The translations under genes and the position numbers were made by a program. The notes below the pieces were generated by a model, which was given only the letters and a program-made list of their open reading frames with translations, searched no databases and had not been told where the DNA came from. Positions 45,840-54,417 of a stretch of 64,000 nucleotides of DNA are shown here, piece by piece. Origin of the DNA: Serratia rhizosphaerae. GTDB taxonomy: Bacteria > Pseudomonadota > Gammaproteobacteria > Enterobacterales > Enterobacteriaceae. The stretch is from assembly GCF_009817885.1 (NCBI RefSeq), contig NZ_CP041764.1, positions 4,650,001 to 4,714,000 of the forward strand, read 5' to 3'. Numbering within the stretch: position 1 is the first letter of the stretch; the number at the start of each line of letters is the position of its first letter.

Positions 45840-47282
45840 ATGAATAGCAACACATCACCTGCATCACAACATCACGCTGACGCCGTCCCCGATGTCACCA
45901 TCATCGACAAATCCCTGGTGAAACGCGCCGTTGCGGCGGCCTCACTGGGCAATGCCATGGAGTGGTTCGACTTCGGCATCTACGGCTACCTGGCCGTGAC
46001 CCTGGGGATGGTCTTCTTTCCGGAGATCAGCCCCGGGGCCCAACTGCTCTCCACCTATGCCGCCTTTGCCGTCGCCTTTCTGATCCGCCCGCTCGGCGGC
46101 ATGTTTTTCGGCCCGCTCGGCGACCGCATCGGCCGCAAACGGGTGCTGGCGCTGACCATGATCATGATGGCGCTCGGCACCTTCGCCATCGGCCTGATCC
46201 CGAGCTACGCCAGCATCGGCCTGTGGGCGCCGGCGCTGCTGATCGTGGCGCGCGGCGTACAGGGTTTTTCCACCGGTGGCGAATACGGCGGCGCCGCCAC
46301 CTTTATTGCCGAATATGCGCCGGACAGAAAGCGCGGCCGGCTGGGCAGCTGGCTGGAGGTGGGCACCCTGCTGGGGCTGATCTTCTCCGCCGCGCTGGTC
46401 ACCGCCATGACCCTGCTGCTGGGCAATGAAGCGATGCGTGAATGGGGCTGGCGGGTGCCGTTTCTGATCGGCGGCCCGCTGGGGCTGATCGGCGTCTGGC
46501 TGCGTCTGCGGTTGGAAGAGACCCCGGCCTTCGCCAAACATATGGAAAACAGCGCGCCGCCACCGGGGCTGCGCCAGCAGTGGCGGGATATTGTCACCCA
46601 TCACCTGCGCGCCTTCCTGCTGTGCATCGGCATGGTGTTTATCCTCAATCTTGCCGACTATATGCTGCTGACCTGGATGCCCGGCTATCTGAACGTGGTG
46701 CTGGGGCTGAGCGAGCTGGAGGGGCTGACCATCGTGGTGGCGGCCATGCTGTGTATGATGGTGGTGCTGCCGTTTATGGGCGCGCTGTCCGACAAGATCG
46801 GCCGCAAGCCGCTGTGGACCCTCGGCTGCGTCGGTTTTCTGCTGCTGACGCTGCCCTGCTTTTACGCGCTGGGCAGCAAAAACCTAGCGCTGACCTTTAT
46901 CGGCATGCTGGTGATGGGGCTGCTGCTGACCTGCTTTCTCAGCACCGTGGCCTCTACGCTGCCGGCGCTGTTCCCCACCGCGGTGCGCTACGGCGGGCTG
47001 GCGATCGCCTATAACCTCTCCACGTCGCTGTTCGGCGGCACCGCGCCGCTGCTCAGCGCCTGGCTGGTCAACGTCACCGACAACCCGCTGGCGCCCGCCG
47101 GCTATCTGATGTTCGGCGCATTGGTGGGGCTGATTGCGGTGCGGATGAGTAAAGAGAGCGCCTGTCAGCCGCTGGAAGGCTCGCCGCCGGCGATTGAGTC
47201 GCGGGCCGAGATTATGGATCACCTGTATCGGCACCAGCGCCGCAAGCGTCTGCGCCTCAGCGCCCTGTCCAGCGACGGCTGA
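45840..47282 (+). CDS. MHS/ProP-like MFS transporter, probable ectoine importer
   Basis: 480-residue metabolite:H+ symporter, 12 helices: AAASLGNAMEWFDFGIYGYLAV, GDRIGRKR, ARGVQGFSTGGEYGGAATFIAEYAPDRKRG. It is close to ProP, which imports proline, betaine and ectoine with protons. Because it closes the doe/eut cluster it is the likely ectoine or hydroxyectoine uptake system, where other bacteria use the ABC system EhuABCD or a TRAP transporter. It lacks the long C-terminal coiled coil of E. coli ProP; only a short basic tail is present, so osmotic control may differ. Confidence 0.85.
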   Translation: MNSNTSPASQHHADAVPDVTIIDKSLVKRAVAAASLGNAMEWFDFGIYGYLAVTLGMVFFPEISPGAQLLSTYAAFAVAFLIRPLGGMFFGPLGDRIGRKRVLALTMIMMALGTFAIGLIPSYASIGLWAPALLIVARGVQGFSTGGEYGGAATFIAEYAPDRKRGRLGSWLEVGTLLGLIFSAALVTAMTLLLGNEAMREWGWRVPFLIGGPLGLIGVWLRLRLEETPAFAKHMENSAPPPGLRQQWRDIVTHHLRAFLLCIGMVFILNLADYMLLTWMPGYLNVVLGLSELEGLTIVVAAMLCMMVVLPFMGALSDKIGRKPLWTLGCVGFLLLTLPCFYALGSKNLALTFIGMLVMGLLLTCFLSTVASTLPALFPTAVRYGGLAIAYNLSTSLFGGTAPLLSAWLVNVTDNPLAPAGYLMFGALVGLIAVRMSKESACQPLEGSPPAIESRAEIMDHLYRHQRRKRLRLSALSSDG

Positions 47283-47292
47283 GGATGAAAAA

Positions 47293-47359
47293 CGCCGTCC
47301 GGCTGATGTTGCCGGACGGCGCAGGCAAGATAACGGGTCTGGCCGTCGCGCCAGACCCG
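47293..47359. terminator. Two adjacent hairpins between convergent genes
   Basis: CGCCGTCCGGC (47293-47303) pairs with 47311-47321, and CGGGTCTGGC (47334-47343) pairs with 47350-47359. They lie between the convergent MFS and sorbosone-dehydrogenase genes and probably end both transcripts, although T runs are missing. Confidence 0.55.
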
Positions 47360-47369
47360 GGTTAACGCG

Positions 47370-48671
47370 TTATTGCGCGGCGCTGATGCGCCAGACGCTG
47401 TCGCCGGCGTCATCGGCAATCACCACGCCGCCCTGCTTATCCATCGCCAGGCCGACCGGCAGGCCGCGCACCTGCTTCTGGTCGTCGGTCAGGAATCCGG
47501 TCACCACCGGCTGCGGCTTGCCGACCGGCTTGCCGTTTTCAAACTTCACCCACACCACCCGGTAGCCGTTGAGCGGCGTGCGGTTCCAACTGCCGTGCTC
47601 GCTGATAAACGCCCCGCCGCGGTACTGCGGCATATTGTCGCCTGTGTAGAACAGCAGCCCCAGCGGCGCGACGTGTGAGCTGAGCGCATAGTCGGGCTTG
47701 ATCGCCTTTTCCACCAGATCCGGCCGCGGCGGCTGTACGCGGCTGTCCACATGCTGGCCGAAATAGCTGTACGGCCAGCCGTAGAAGCCGTTCTCCTGCA
47801 CCGAGGTCATATAGTCCGGCACCAGATCGGAACCGATTTCATCACGTTCGTTGACGATCGCCCACAGCTTGCCGCTTTGCGGCTCCCACTGCAGCCCGGT
47901 CGGGTTGCGCAGACCGCCGGCATAAATACGGCTGGCGCCGCTGTCGGCGTCCACCTCCAGCACCGCCGCGCGGCGGTACTCCGCGCCGATGCCGTTTTCC
48001 GTGATATTGCTGTTGGAGCCGACCCCGACATACAGCTTGCTGCCGTCCGGGCTGGCGAGCAGCGCTTTGGTCCAGTGGTGATTGAGCGGGCCGCCCGGCA
48101 GTTCGGTCACTTCAACCCCCGGCTCGCGGATCTCGGTTTGCCCCTCCTGGTAAGGGAATTTCACCAGGCTGTCGGCATTGGCCACCCACAGCGTGTTGCC
48201 GATCAGCTGAATGCCGAACGGCGAGCGCAGATTTTCGATAAAGGTGTGTTTCTGCCACTGGCCGTCAACGTTACGCAGCAGCGTAATGCGGTTGCCGCCC
48301 GCGCCGCCCTTGCCGGAAGATTTCTGCACGATGCCCATAATCAGCTGCTTCGGCCGCGTGGTGGGCTTGGCCGGCCCGTTGGATTCGGCCACCAGAATAT
48401 CGTTATTCGGCAGCACGTAAACCTGGCGCGGGTGCATCAGACCCTCGGCGATTTTTTCAATTTTCAGCCCTTCGGCCACCTTGGGCATCTCGCCCTGTTT
48501 CCAGGCGGTGCCTTCCGGCACCTGCATCGGCGGCATCAGGAAGTTTTTCGCCTGCGGCAGCTCCGGGTCCGGGCCTATCTGCTTTTGCGGATCCAGCTGT
48601 GAGCCGTTGTCGCACCCCGCCAGCAGGGCGCTGAGGACGGCGGCGGTCAGGACGGTATTGAGTTTTTTCAT
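47370..48671 (-). CDS. Sorbosone-dehydrogenase-family PQQ-type lipoprotein
   Basis: 433-residue lipoprotein: MKKLNTVLTAAVLSALLAGC gives a lipobox with the cysteine at residue 20. The rest is a six-bladed propeller of the soluble PQQ glucose/sorbosone dehydrogenase type (MHPRQVYVLPNNDILVAE, LRNPTGLQW, GWPYSYFGQHVD, ISEHGSWNRTPLNGYRVV). It probably oxidises a sugar or aldehyde in the periplasm with PQQ, consistent with the pqq cluster 6 kb away. AAGGAG precedes ATG 48671. The DUF2231 gene lies 13 bases upstream on the same strand. Confidence 0.85.
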   Translation of the reverse strand: MKKLNTVLTAAVLSALLAGCDNGSQLDPQKQIGPDPELPQAKNFLMPPMQVPEGTAWKQGEMPKVAEGLKIEKIAEGLMHPRQVYVLPNNDILVAESNGPAKPTTRPKQLIMGIVQKSSGKGGAGGNRITLLRNVDGQWQKHTFIENLRSPFGIQLIGNTLWVANADSLVKFPYQEGQTEIREPGVEVTELPGGPLNHHWTKALLASPDGSKLYVGVGSNSNITENGIGAEYRRAAVLEVDADSGASRIYAGGLRNPTGLQWEPQSGKLWAIVNERDEIGSDLVPDYMTSVQENGFYGWPYSYFGQHVDSRVQPPRPDLVEKAIKPDYALSSHVAPLGLLFYTGDNMPQYRGGAFISEHGSWNRTPLNGYRVVWVKFENGKPVGKPQPVVTGFLTDDQKQVRGLPVGLAMDKQGGVVIADDAGDSVWRISAAQ

Positions 48672-48684
48672 GGTCGGCTTCTCC

Positions 48685-49110
48685 TTAAGCGGCACGTTGA
48701 CGTAACGCAAATTGCACATTGCCCAGCAGCAGCAGGATCACCACCAGGGTCGAGAGCGTGACGCCCAACGGCACCACCGCGTAGGCGTCGCGGCTGTGAA
48801 TAAAGGCGTTGACGATTGCCAGCAGGATGGCCAGCAGGTTCAGCCAGAAGTGCAGTTTCGCCCCGCTCTCACGCGCGCTGCCGCTGAACCAGACCTGCAC
48901 CAGATTAATCAGCCGTGGAATAATGGCGATCACCAGCCCGATGGCGATCAGCCAGCTGGCGGCGTGGGTCCACATCAGTACAAAAGTTTTCAGGTAAATA
49001 ATGTCAAAGACCCAGGCGGCAACAAAGAATCCGAGCGGAATCGGGTTCAGCAGTTCATACAGCGCCACGGCAAGCGTCGATTTTCCCGAGGTATTATGGT
49101 GGATAGTCAT
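48685..49110 (-). CDS. DUF2231 four-helix membrane protein
   Basis: 141 residues with four hydrophobic helices (PIPLGFFVAAWVFDIIYL…, ASWLIAIGLVIAIIPRLINLV…, FWLNLLAILLAIVNAFIHSRDAY…, LGVTLSTLVVILLLLGNVQF). Histidines in the helices could hold heme, as in b-type electron carriers, but this is a guess. AGGAG precedes the start. It is first in an operon with the sorbosone-dehydrogenase-like lipoprotein and may pass electrons from it to the membrane. Confidence 0.8.
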   Translation of the reverse strand: MTIHHNTSGKSTLAVALYELLNPIPLGFFVAAWVFDIIYLKTFVLMWTHAASWLIAIGLVIAIIPRLINLVQVWFSGSARESGAKLHFWLNLLAILLAIVNAFIHSRDAYAVVPLGVTLSTLVVILLLLGNVQFALRQRAA

Positions 49111-49678
49111 TTCCGTCTCCTAAACGCATCCAAAGGTATGCGCAGCCGCCAACATGCGACCGCGCCTGTAATAGATTAGTAAAGATGATGGAACGTGCGG
49201 GCGCGCAGGACGAAAAAAACGCGAAAAAAAACAACGAAAAAATCAGGGGTAATCAAATTTAGAATCATCCTGTCCCCGATATATTGTGGCAATAAAATTA
49301 AGGGTATATTTCACCGGCGCGTGAATAGCCATAAATAACGTACGATATTTGATGATTAATAAACCATGCGCTACCGCTCTGTGACGGGCGACGCATTAAT
49401 TGTTCATCGGCCGCGCTTCCCGCCTCAGGCCGCATGATTACTGGCCTGAGGCGCTCTCCGGCCGGTGTTGTGGCGATGAAAAAACGTGCGTCTTACCATT
49501 AAAGCTCTACCATATCTGTGAAATAAGTCTCATACTTGCGCATCTTTATTGATTCCAGGGTCAATAAAGCGACCGGCCGAGCGCTATTTTCGGCCCGGTG
49601 AAACAAAAAAACAGAATGCTTTTTGAGATTTGGCTTATTCTCAAAATGAAGCTTTTTTAATTCACGGTGGTTAATTCT
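49111..49678. other. Divergent promoter region of DUF2231 and gcd
   Basis: About 570 bases without a gene. It serves as the promoter region for both directions. AT-rich stretches lie at 49200-49350 and 49590-49670. No palindrome strong enough to name was found. Confidence 0.4.
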
Positions 49679-52078
49679 ATGGAAAAAAAACACCCCTCAT
49701 CCATCCTGATCCTATTAACAGCACTGTTCGCTGCGTTAAGCGGCGTATATCTGTTAGTCGGCGGGATATGGTTGACCAAACTTGGCGGCTCGTTCTATTA
49801 CATCGTCGCCGGTCTGGTAATGTTAATAACCGCATGGCTGCTGTATCGTCGTCGTGCTACTGCTTTACTGCTGTACGCCCTGTTCCTGTTGGGCACGGTG
49901 ATCTGGGCGCTGTGGGAAGTCGGCCCTGATTTCTGGGCGCTGACGCCGCGTCTCGACGTCACCTTCTTCTTCGGTCTGTGGATGGTGCTGCCGTTCATTT
50001 ACCGCAAACTGGTTGCCGGCGGCAAACTGGCCTACGGCGCGCTGAGCGCGGTGCTGGTGCTGACCGTGGTGGTGCTGGTCTATGCGGTGTTCAACGACCC
50101 GCAGGAGATCCACGGCACGCTGGACCCGGCGCAGACGCAGGCGGTGGTCGATCAGGCCGCGCAGGCTGACGGCGCTGACTGGCCGGCCTACGGCCGTACT
50201 CAGGAAGGTACCCGCTACTCGCCGCTGAAGCAGATCAACGACAAAAACGTCTCTCAGCTGAAAGAAGCCTGGACCTTCCGCACCGGCGATCTGAAAACCG
50301 AGAACGACCCGGGTGAGATCACCAACGAAGTGACGCCGATTAAAATCCGCGACACGCTGTATCTGTGCACCGCGCACCAGAAACTGTTCGCGCTGGACGC
50401 CGCTACCGGTAAACAGAAGTGGCAGTTCGATCCGCAGCTCAAATACAACTCGACCTTCCAGCACATCACCTGCCGCGGCGTTTCTTATCATGAAACACCG
50501 GCTGCGGCGCAGGCCGATGCCAATCATACGCCGGCTGCCCAGTGCGCCCGCCGTATTATCATGCCGGTGAACGACGGTCGTCTGTTTGCGTTGGATGCGG
50601 AAACCGGCAAACGCTGCCCGGACTTTGCCAACAACGGCGAGCTGAACCTGCAGAGCAATATGCCGTATGCGTCGCCGGGCCGTTATGAGCCGACTTCGCC
50701 GCCGGTGGTCACCGATAAAGTGATCATCATCGCCGGCGCGGTCACCGATAACTACTCCAACCGCGAGCCTTCCGGGGTAATCCGCGGCTTTGACGTCAAC
50801 AGCGGCAAACTGCTGTGGGCCTTCGATCCGGGCAGCGCCGATCCGAACAAGATCCCTGCCGACGAACACCACTTCGTGCCGAACTCGCCGAACTCCTGGG
50901 CGCCGGCAGCCTATGACGCCAAACTGGATCTGGTTTACCTGCCGATGGGCGTTCCTACCCCGGATATCTGGGGCGGCGACCGTACGCCGGAAATGGAGCG
51001 TTACTCCAGCAGCCTGGTGGCTCTGCATGCCAGCACCGGTAAACTGGCCTGGTCTTATCAGACCGTGCACCACGACCTGTGGGACATGGATATCCCTGCC
51101 CAGCCGACGCTGGCGGATATCACTGATAAAGACGGCAAGAAAGTACCGGTCATTTACGTACCGACCAAAACCGGCAACATCTTCGTGCTGAACCGCGCCA
51201 CCGGCAAACTGGTGGTGCCTGCGCCGGAGCGTCCGGTACCGCAGGGCCCGGCGAAAGGCGACCGTCTGTCACCGACGCAGCCGTTCTCCGAACTGACCTT
51301 CCGTCCGGAAGAGAAACTGACCGGTGCGGACACCTGGGGCGCGACCATCTACGATCAGCTGGTCTGCCGCGTGATGTTCCACAGCCTGCGCTATGAAGGC
51401 ACCTTCACCCCGCCGTCCGAGCAAGGCACGCTGGTGTTCCCGGGCAACCTGGGGATGTTTGAATGGGGCGGCCTGTCGGTGGATACCGACCGTCAGGTGG
51501 CGATCGCCAACCCGATGGCGCTGCCGTTTGTCTCCAAGCTGATTCCGCGCGGTCCGGGCAACCCGATCGAACCGGATGAAAATGACAAAGGCGGCACCGG
51601 CTCCGAGTCCGGCATTCAGCCGCAGTACGGCGTACCGTACGGTGTGACTCTGAACCCGTTCCTGTCGCCACTGGGCTTCCCGTGCAAACAGCCGGCCTGG
51701 GGTTACATTTCTGCGGTCGATCTGAAAACCAACAAGATCGTGTGGAAAAAACGTATCGGCACCGTGCGCGACAGCTCGCCGGTTCCACTGCCGTTTAAAA
51801 TGGGTATGCCAATGCTGGGAGGTCCTGTGACCACCGCGGGTAATATCTTCTTTATCGGCGCTACCGCAGATAACTACCTGCGTGCGTTTAACGTCAGCAA
51901 CGGCGATAAACTGTGGGAAGCGCGTCTGCCGGCCGGCGGCCAGGCAACGCCAATGACCTATCAGGTCAACGGTAAGCAGTACGTGGTGATCGCCGCAGGC
52001 GGCCACGGCTCGTTCGGCACCAAAATGGGCGACTACATTGTGGCCTATGCCCTGCCAGACGGCACCGAAAGCAAGTAA
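49679..52078 (+). CDS. gcd: Membrane-bound PQQ glucose dehydrogenase
   Basis: 799 residues. Five N-terminal helices (to about residue 140) anchor a periplasmic eight-bladed PQQ propeller; W-x-A-Y-G-R-T-Q-E-G-T-R-Y-S-P-L-K-Q starts the domain and QATPMTYQVNGKQYVVIAAGGHGSFGTKMGDYIVAYALPDG closes it, very like E. coli Gcd. It oxidises glucose to gluconolactone and feeds ubiquinone. ATG 49679 has GGTGG upstream. It is followed by a strong terminator. Confidence 0.93.
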   Translation: MEKKHPSSILILLTALFAALSGVYLLVGGIWLTKLGGSFYYIVAGLVMLITAWLLYRRRATALLLYALFLLGTVIWALWEVGPDFWALTPRLDVTFFFGLWMVLPFIYRKLVAGGKLAYGALSAVLVLTVVVLVYAVFNDPQEIHGTLDPAQTQAVVDQAAQADGADWPAYGRTQEGTRYSPLKQINDKNVSQLKEAWTFRTGDLKTENDPGEITNEVTPIKIRDTLYLCTAHQKLFALDAATGKQKWQFDPQLKYNSTFQHITCRGVSYHETPAAAQADANHTPAAQCARRIIMPVNDGRLFALDAETGKRCPDFANNGELNLQSNMPYASPGRYEPTSPPVVTDKVIIIAGAVTDNYSNREPSGVIRGFDVNSGKLLWAFDPGSADPNKIPADEHHFVPNSPNSWAPAAYDAKLDLVYLPMGVPTPDIWGGDRTPEMERYSSSLVALHASTGKLAWSYQTVHHDLWDMDIPAQPTLADITDKDGKKVPVIYVPTKTGNIFVLNRATGKLVVPAPERPVPQGPAKGDRLSPTQPFSELTFRPEEKLTGADTWGATIYDQLVCRVMFHSLRYEGTFTPPSEQGTLVFPGNLGMFEWGGLSVDTDRQVAIANPMALPFVSKLIPRGPGNPIEPDENDKGGTGSESGIQPQYGVPYGVTLNPFLSPLGFPCKQPAWGYISAVDLKTNKIVWKKRIGTVRDSSPVPLPFKMGMPMLGGPVTTAGNIFFIGATADNYLRAFNVSNGDKLWEARLPAGGQATPMTYQVNGKQYVVIAAGGHGSFGTKMGDYIVAYALPDGTESK

Positions 52079-52109
52079 TCTGACGCGCTAACGCGTGTGA
52101 GTACCGCAG

Positions 52110-52139
52110 ATGGCCGCCCTTCGGGGCGGCCATTTTTTT
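52110..52139 (+). terminator. Terminator of gcd
   Basis: ATGGCCGCCC (52110-52119) pairs with GGGCGGCCAT (52124-52133) around a TTCG tetraloop, with T7 at 52133-52139. Its right part, 52118-52138, recurs exactly at 53119-53139. Confidence 0.9.
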
Positions 52140-52236
52140 GTGATAGCTTAGGCAGGGAAAGTGGGGTGACGGTCAGTCATTTAAACCCGCCATGAACGTT
52201 ATCGTTATAGGGCGCGCTCTGCGCCCTTTTCTTTAC

Positions 52237-52461
52237 CTATCTGAACCTGCGGTTACCCATCCAGACGATAAGTCCAGCGAGCAGTAGGGAGAGCGGGATA
52301 GTGATGTAGGCGTACAGGTCAATAATCCCTTCCGCGCCGTAGATATCGAGTCTTTCAGCCAGCGCATAAACCATTTTCTTCGGTAGTACGGCTGTTAGGA
52401 TAAACATCAAGATGATATCCAGCACCACAAAGACTACAAGGCTCAAGAGTGTTCGTTTCAT
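52237..52461 (-). CDS. Small two-helix membrane protein, probable immunity partner
   Basis: 74 residues with two hydrophobic helices (LLSLVVFVVLDIILMFILTAV and YITIPLSLLLAGLIVWMG) and a basic tail. Its ATG overlaps, by ATGA, the natural stop of the Tlde1-like effector frame (52458-52460), so it was made coupled to that gene. Effector genes of this type are normally followed by an immunity gene, so it is the candidate. The known Tldi proteins are periplasmic rather than two-helix, so this is unusual and unproven. Confidence 0.6.
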   Translation of the reverse strand: MKRTLLSLVVFVVLDIILMFILTAVLPKKMVYALAERLDIYGAEGIIDLYAYITIPLSLLLAGLIVWMGNRRFR

Positions 52462-52940
52462 ATGACTCTGACCTCACCATAAGCTCGAAGGTTGGAACCG
52501 GGGATTTTGAACGTAGGAGAGTTAAGGATACGCTACCGGAGAACATTAAACTCCCTCGGATTGAACAGCGTTATGCAGCCCTCAGAGATCCCACGGGGGC
52601 CGACTGGATGCAACCGGAACCCGCCACGTTTAACGCCTTGTGTGAACGTCACATCATCTATCTTTCCATCATCCCGGTACAGCCCAAACCACAGGCTTCT
52701 ATCTGTCCCGTAAATGTGCTTGGCATAAGCGTCTTTGATTGTGCCTAGCCTGCCGCCTGTTGGCCTTTCTACGATGTAGTAGCGACCGTTAAGCAATGCG
52801 CCAATGCTGGGGACATGTGTCATGTTAGGGTTGTTGCGTCCCTCGCCTTGGCCTGACCAAGCAGCAAAGGAGCCAAGCCCATCAACACAGAGACAAGACA
52901 TGTATTGATTATTCAAATGGAAGGTACATTTTAACTTCAT
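52458..52940 (-). pseudogene. Tlde1-type (DUF2778) T6SS effector with in-frame amber stop
   Basis: L,D-transpeptidase-like toxin. The first 135 residues carry the DUF2778 motif R-L-H111-P-V-G-P-R-G-I-S-E-G-C122-I-T-L, with the catalytic histidine and cysteine. TAG at 52533-52535 then ends translation, but the same frame continues RILNSPTFKIPGSNLRAYGEVRVI to TGA at 52458-52460, which overlaps the next gene. That tail matches the conserved C-terminal AYGxV strand of the family, so the native protein had 160 residues. AAGGAG lies 9 bases before ATG. In Salmonella Tlde1 exchanges D-amino acids on peptidoglycan and is exported by T6SS. No T6SS genes are in this window. Loss of toxicity is likely unless the stop is suppressed. 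Confidence 0.85.
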
Positions 52941-53241
52941 AATATCTCACTCCTTGAGACAGTGAATAAGCCCCTTTTAATGTTAATGATTAAAGGTTGT
53001 TCAAGGCAATCAGACCGATCCTGTTTGTGGGTGTACAACAACCGAGGGTAAAAGATGGGAAAACATGTGTCACACAGGCACTGCTTTAACTCGCCACAAA
53101 AAAATCAAGAAATTGCGTCCTTCGGGGCGGCCATTTTTTAGCGACTTGCCGCACAAATCACCGTTCGGCAAGGCCGGTGGTTGCCCTGTCCCGGCAGATC
53201 GGGGAACATAGGCGCCTACCTGCCGACAGAGCGAAACCACC
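52941..53241. other. Cassette right edge and dipeptidase upstream region
   Basis: The second copy of the 21-bp repeat lies at 53119-53139. To its left is the AT-richer promoter region of the effector gene, to its right the host region before the dipeptidase. No further gene is seen. Confidence 0.5.
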
Positions 53242-54291
53242 ATGACGACTCCAGCGCCCCACGCCGTATTTGACGGCCATAACGACCTGCTGCTCAAGCT
53301 GTGGCTTGACCACCCCGACGATCCGGCCGGCGCCTTTTACCATCAGGTGGCGGGCGGCCATCTCGATTTTCCGCGTATGCGGCGCGGCGGTTTCGCCGGC
53401 GGGCTGTTTGCGGTATTTATCCCGCCGGTGGCGTATGTCGCCCAGCAACGCGGGCAGTCTGAAGCGCAGGTGCAGGACTATTTCGATCCGCTGACCATCG
53501 TCGAGCAGCAGATCGCTATTATGCATCAGCTGGAGCAGGCGGCGCCGGAACGGCTGCGCATCTGCCGTACGGTCGACGATATCCGCCAGTGCCGGGCCGA
53601 CGGACGGATCGCCGCGGTGCTGCATATTGAGGGCGCCGGCGCGCTGGACGCCGATCTGTCACAGCTGGATCATTTCTATCAACTGGGCGTACGCAGCATC
53701 GGCCCGTTCTGGAATGTGCCCAACGCGTTTGGCGAAGGGATACGCGGCGCGTTTCCCGGCTCTCCGGACAGCGGCCCCGGCCTGACCGCCGCCGGCAAAG
53801 CGCTGATTGCCGCCTGCAACCGGCGCCGCATCATGATCGACGTCTCGCATATGAACGAAAAGGCTTTCTGGGACACCGCCGCGCTCAGCAACGCGCCGTT
53901 GGTGGCGACCCACTCCAACGCCCATGCGCTCTGCCCGCAGCCGCGTAACCTCACCGACGCGCAGCTGGAGGCCATCGCGCACAGCGGCGGTATGGTCGGC
54001 GTCAACTTCGGCACCGCATTTTTGCGCGCCGACGGCAAACGAGACAGCGCCAATACCGATTTGACCGAAATTGTTAAACATATTGAGTTTCTAATCGCTA
54101 AACTTGGTGAAGACCACGTTGGATTCGGTTCGGATTTTGACGGTGTGAATGTGCCGCAGCCGCTGGGAGACGTCAGCGGGCTGCCGACGCTGATTCAGAC
54201 GCTGTCGCTGGCGGGTTTTGACCAACCGCTGCTGGACAAGCTCTGTTGGGGCAACTGGATAAAAACGCTTGATGTCAACTGGCGCGCGTAG
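53242..54291 (+). CDS. M19-family membrane dipeptidase
   Basis: 349-residue zinc peptidase of the renal-dipeptidase family. Metal site H-x-D in FDGHNDLLLKLW near residue 13, E in LHIEGAGALD, H in ISVDVSHMNEKAFWD-type context (MIDVSHMN) and THSNAHALCPQPRNL, and GSDFDGV near the end. There is no signal peptide. The ribosome-binding site is weak. It lies 126 bases before pqqA on the same strand and may process PqqA leftovers or supply amino acids, but this is a guess from location only. Confidence 0.85.
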   Translation: MTTPAPHAVFDGHNDLLLKLWLDHPDDPAGAFYHQVAGGHLDFPRMRRGGFAGGLFAVFIPPVAYVAQQRGQSEAQVQDYFDPLTIVEQQIAIMHQLEQAAPERLRICRTVDDIRQCRADGRIAAVLHIEGAGALDADLSQLDHFYQLGVRSIGPFWNVPNAFGEGIRGAFPGSPDSGPGLTAAGKALIAACNRRRIMIDVSHMNEKAFWDTAALSNAPLVATHSNAHALCPQPRNLTDAQLEAIAHSGGMVGVNFGTAFLRADGKRDSANTDLTEIVKHIEFLIAKLGEDHVGFGSDFDGVNVPQPLGDVSGLPTLIQTLSLAGFDQPLLDKLCWGNWIKTLDVNWRA

Positions 54292-54417
54292 CCAAAAACT
54301 TTTACCCTTTAAAGGTTGCGAAGTTCATCACATTTATTCAACATCGCAGCGGCCGAATGTAAACGGTTTTCTAAATGGGCGCTTTTTGCCCGCGACTATA
54401 AAATAGGAGTACGACAT

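Larger units (their letters stand above)
52118..53139. repeat. 21-bp direct repeat flanking an effector cassette
   Basis: The 21 bases at 52118-52138 (loop, right arm and T run of the gcd terminator) are repeated without mismatch at 53119-53139, where no matching left arm exists. Between them lie only the Tlde1-like gene and the small membrane protein gene, with different base composition. This is what insertion of a cassette at the terminator, with duplication or recombination at the repeat, would leave. Confidence 0.75.

Noticed and set aside
52449..52748. A 99-codon plus-strand frame over the Tlde1-like gene
   Set aside because: The minus-strand reading has a catalytic motif and a ribosome-binding site; this one has neither.
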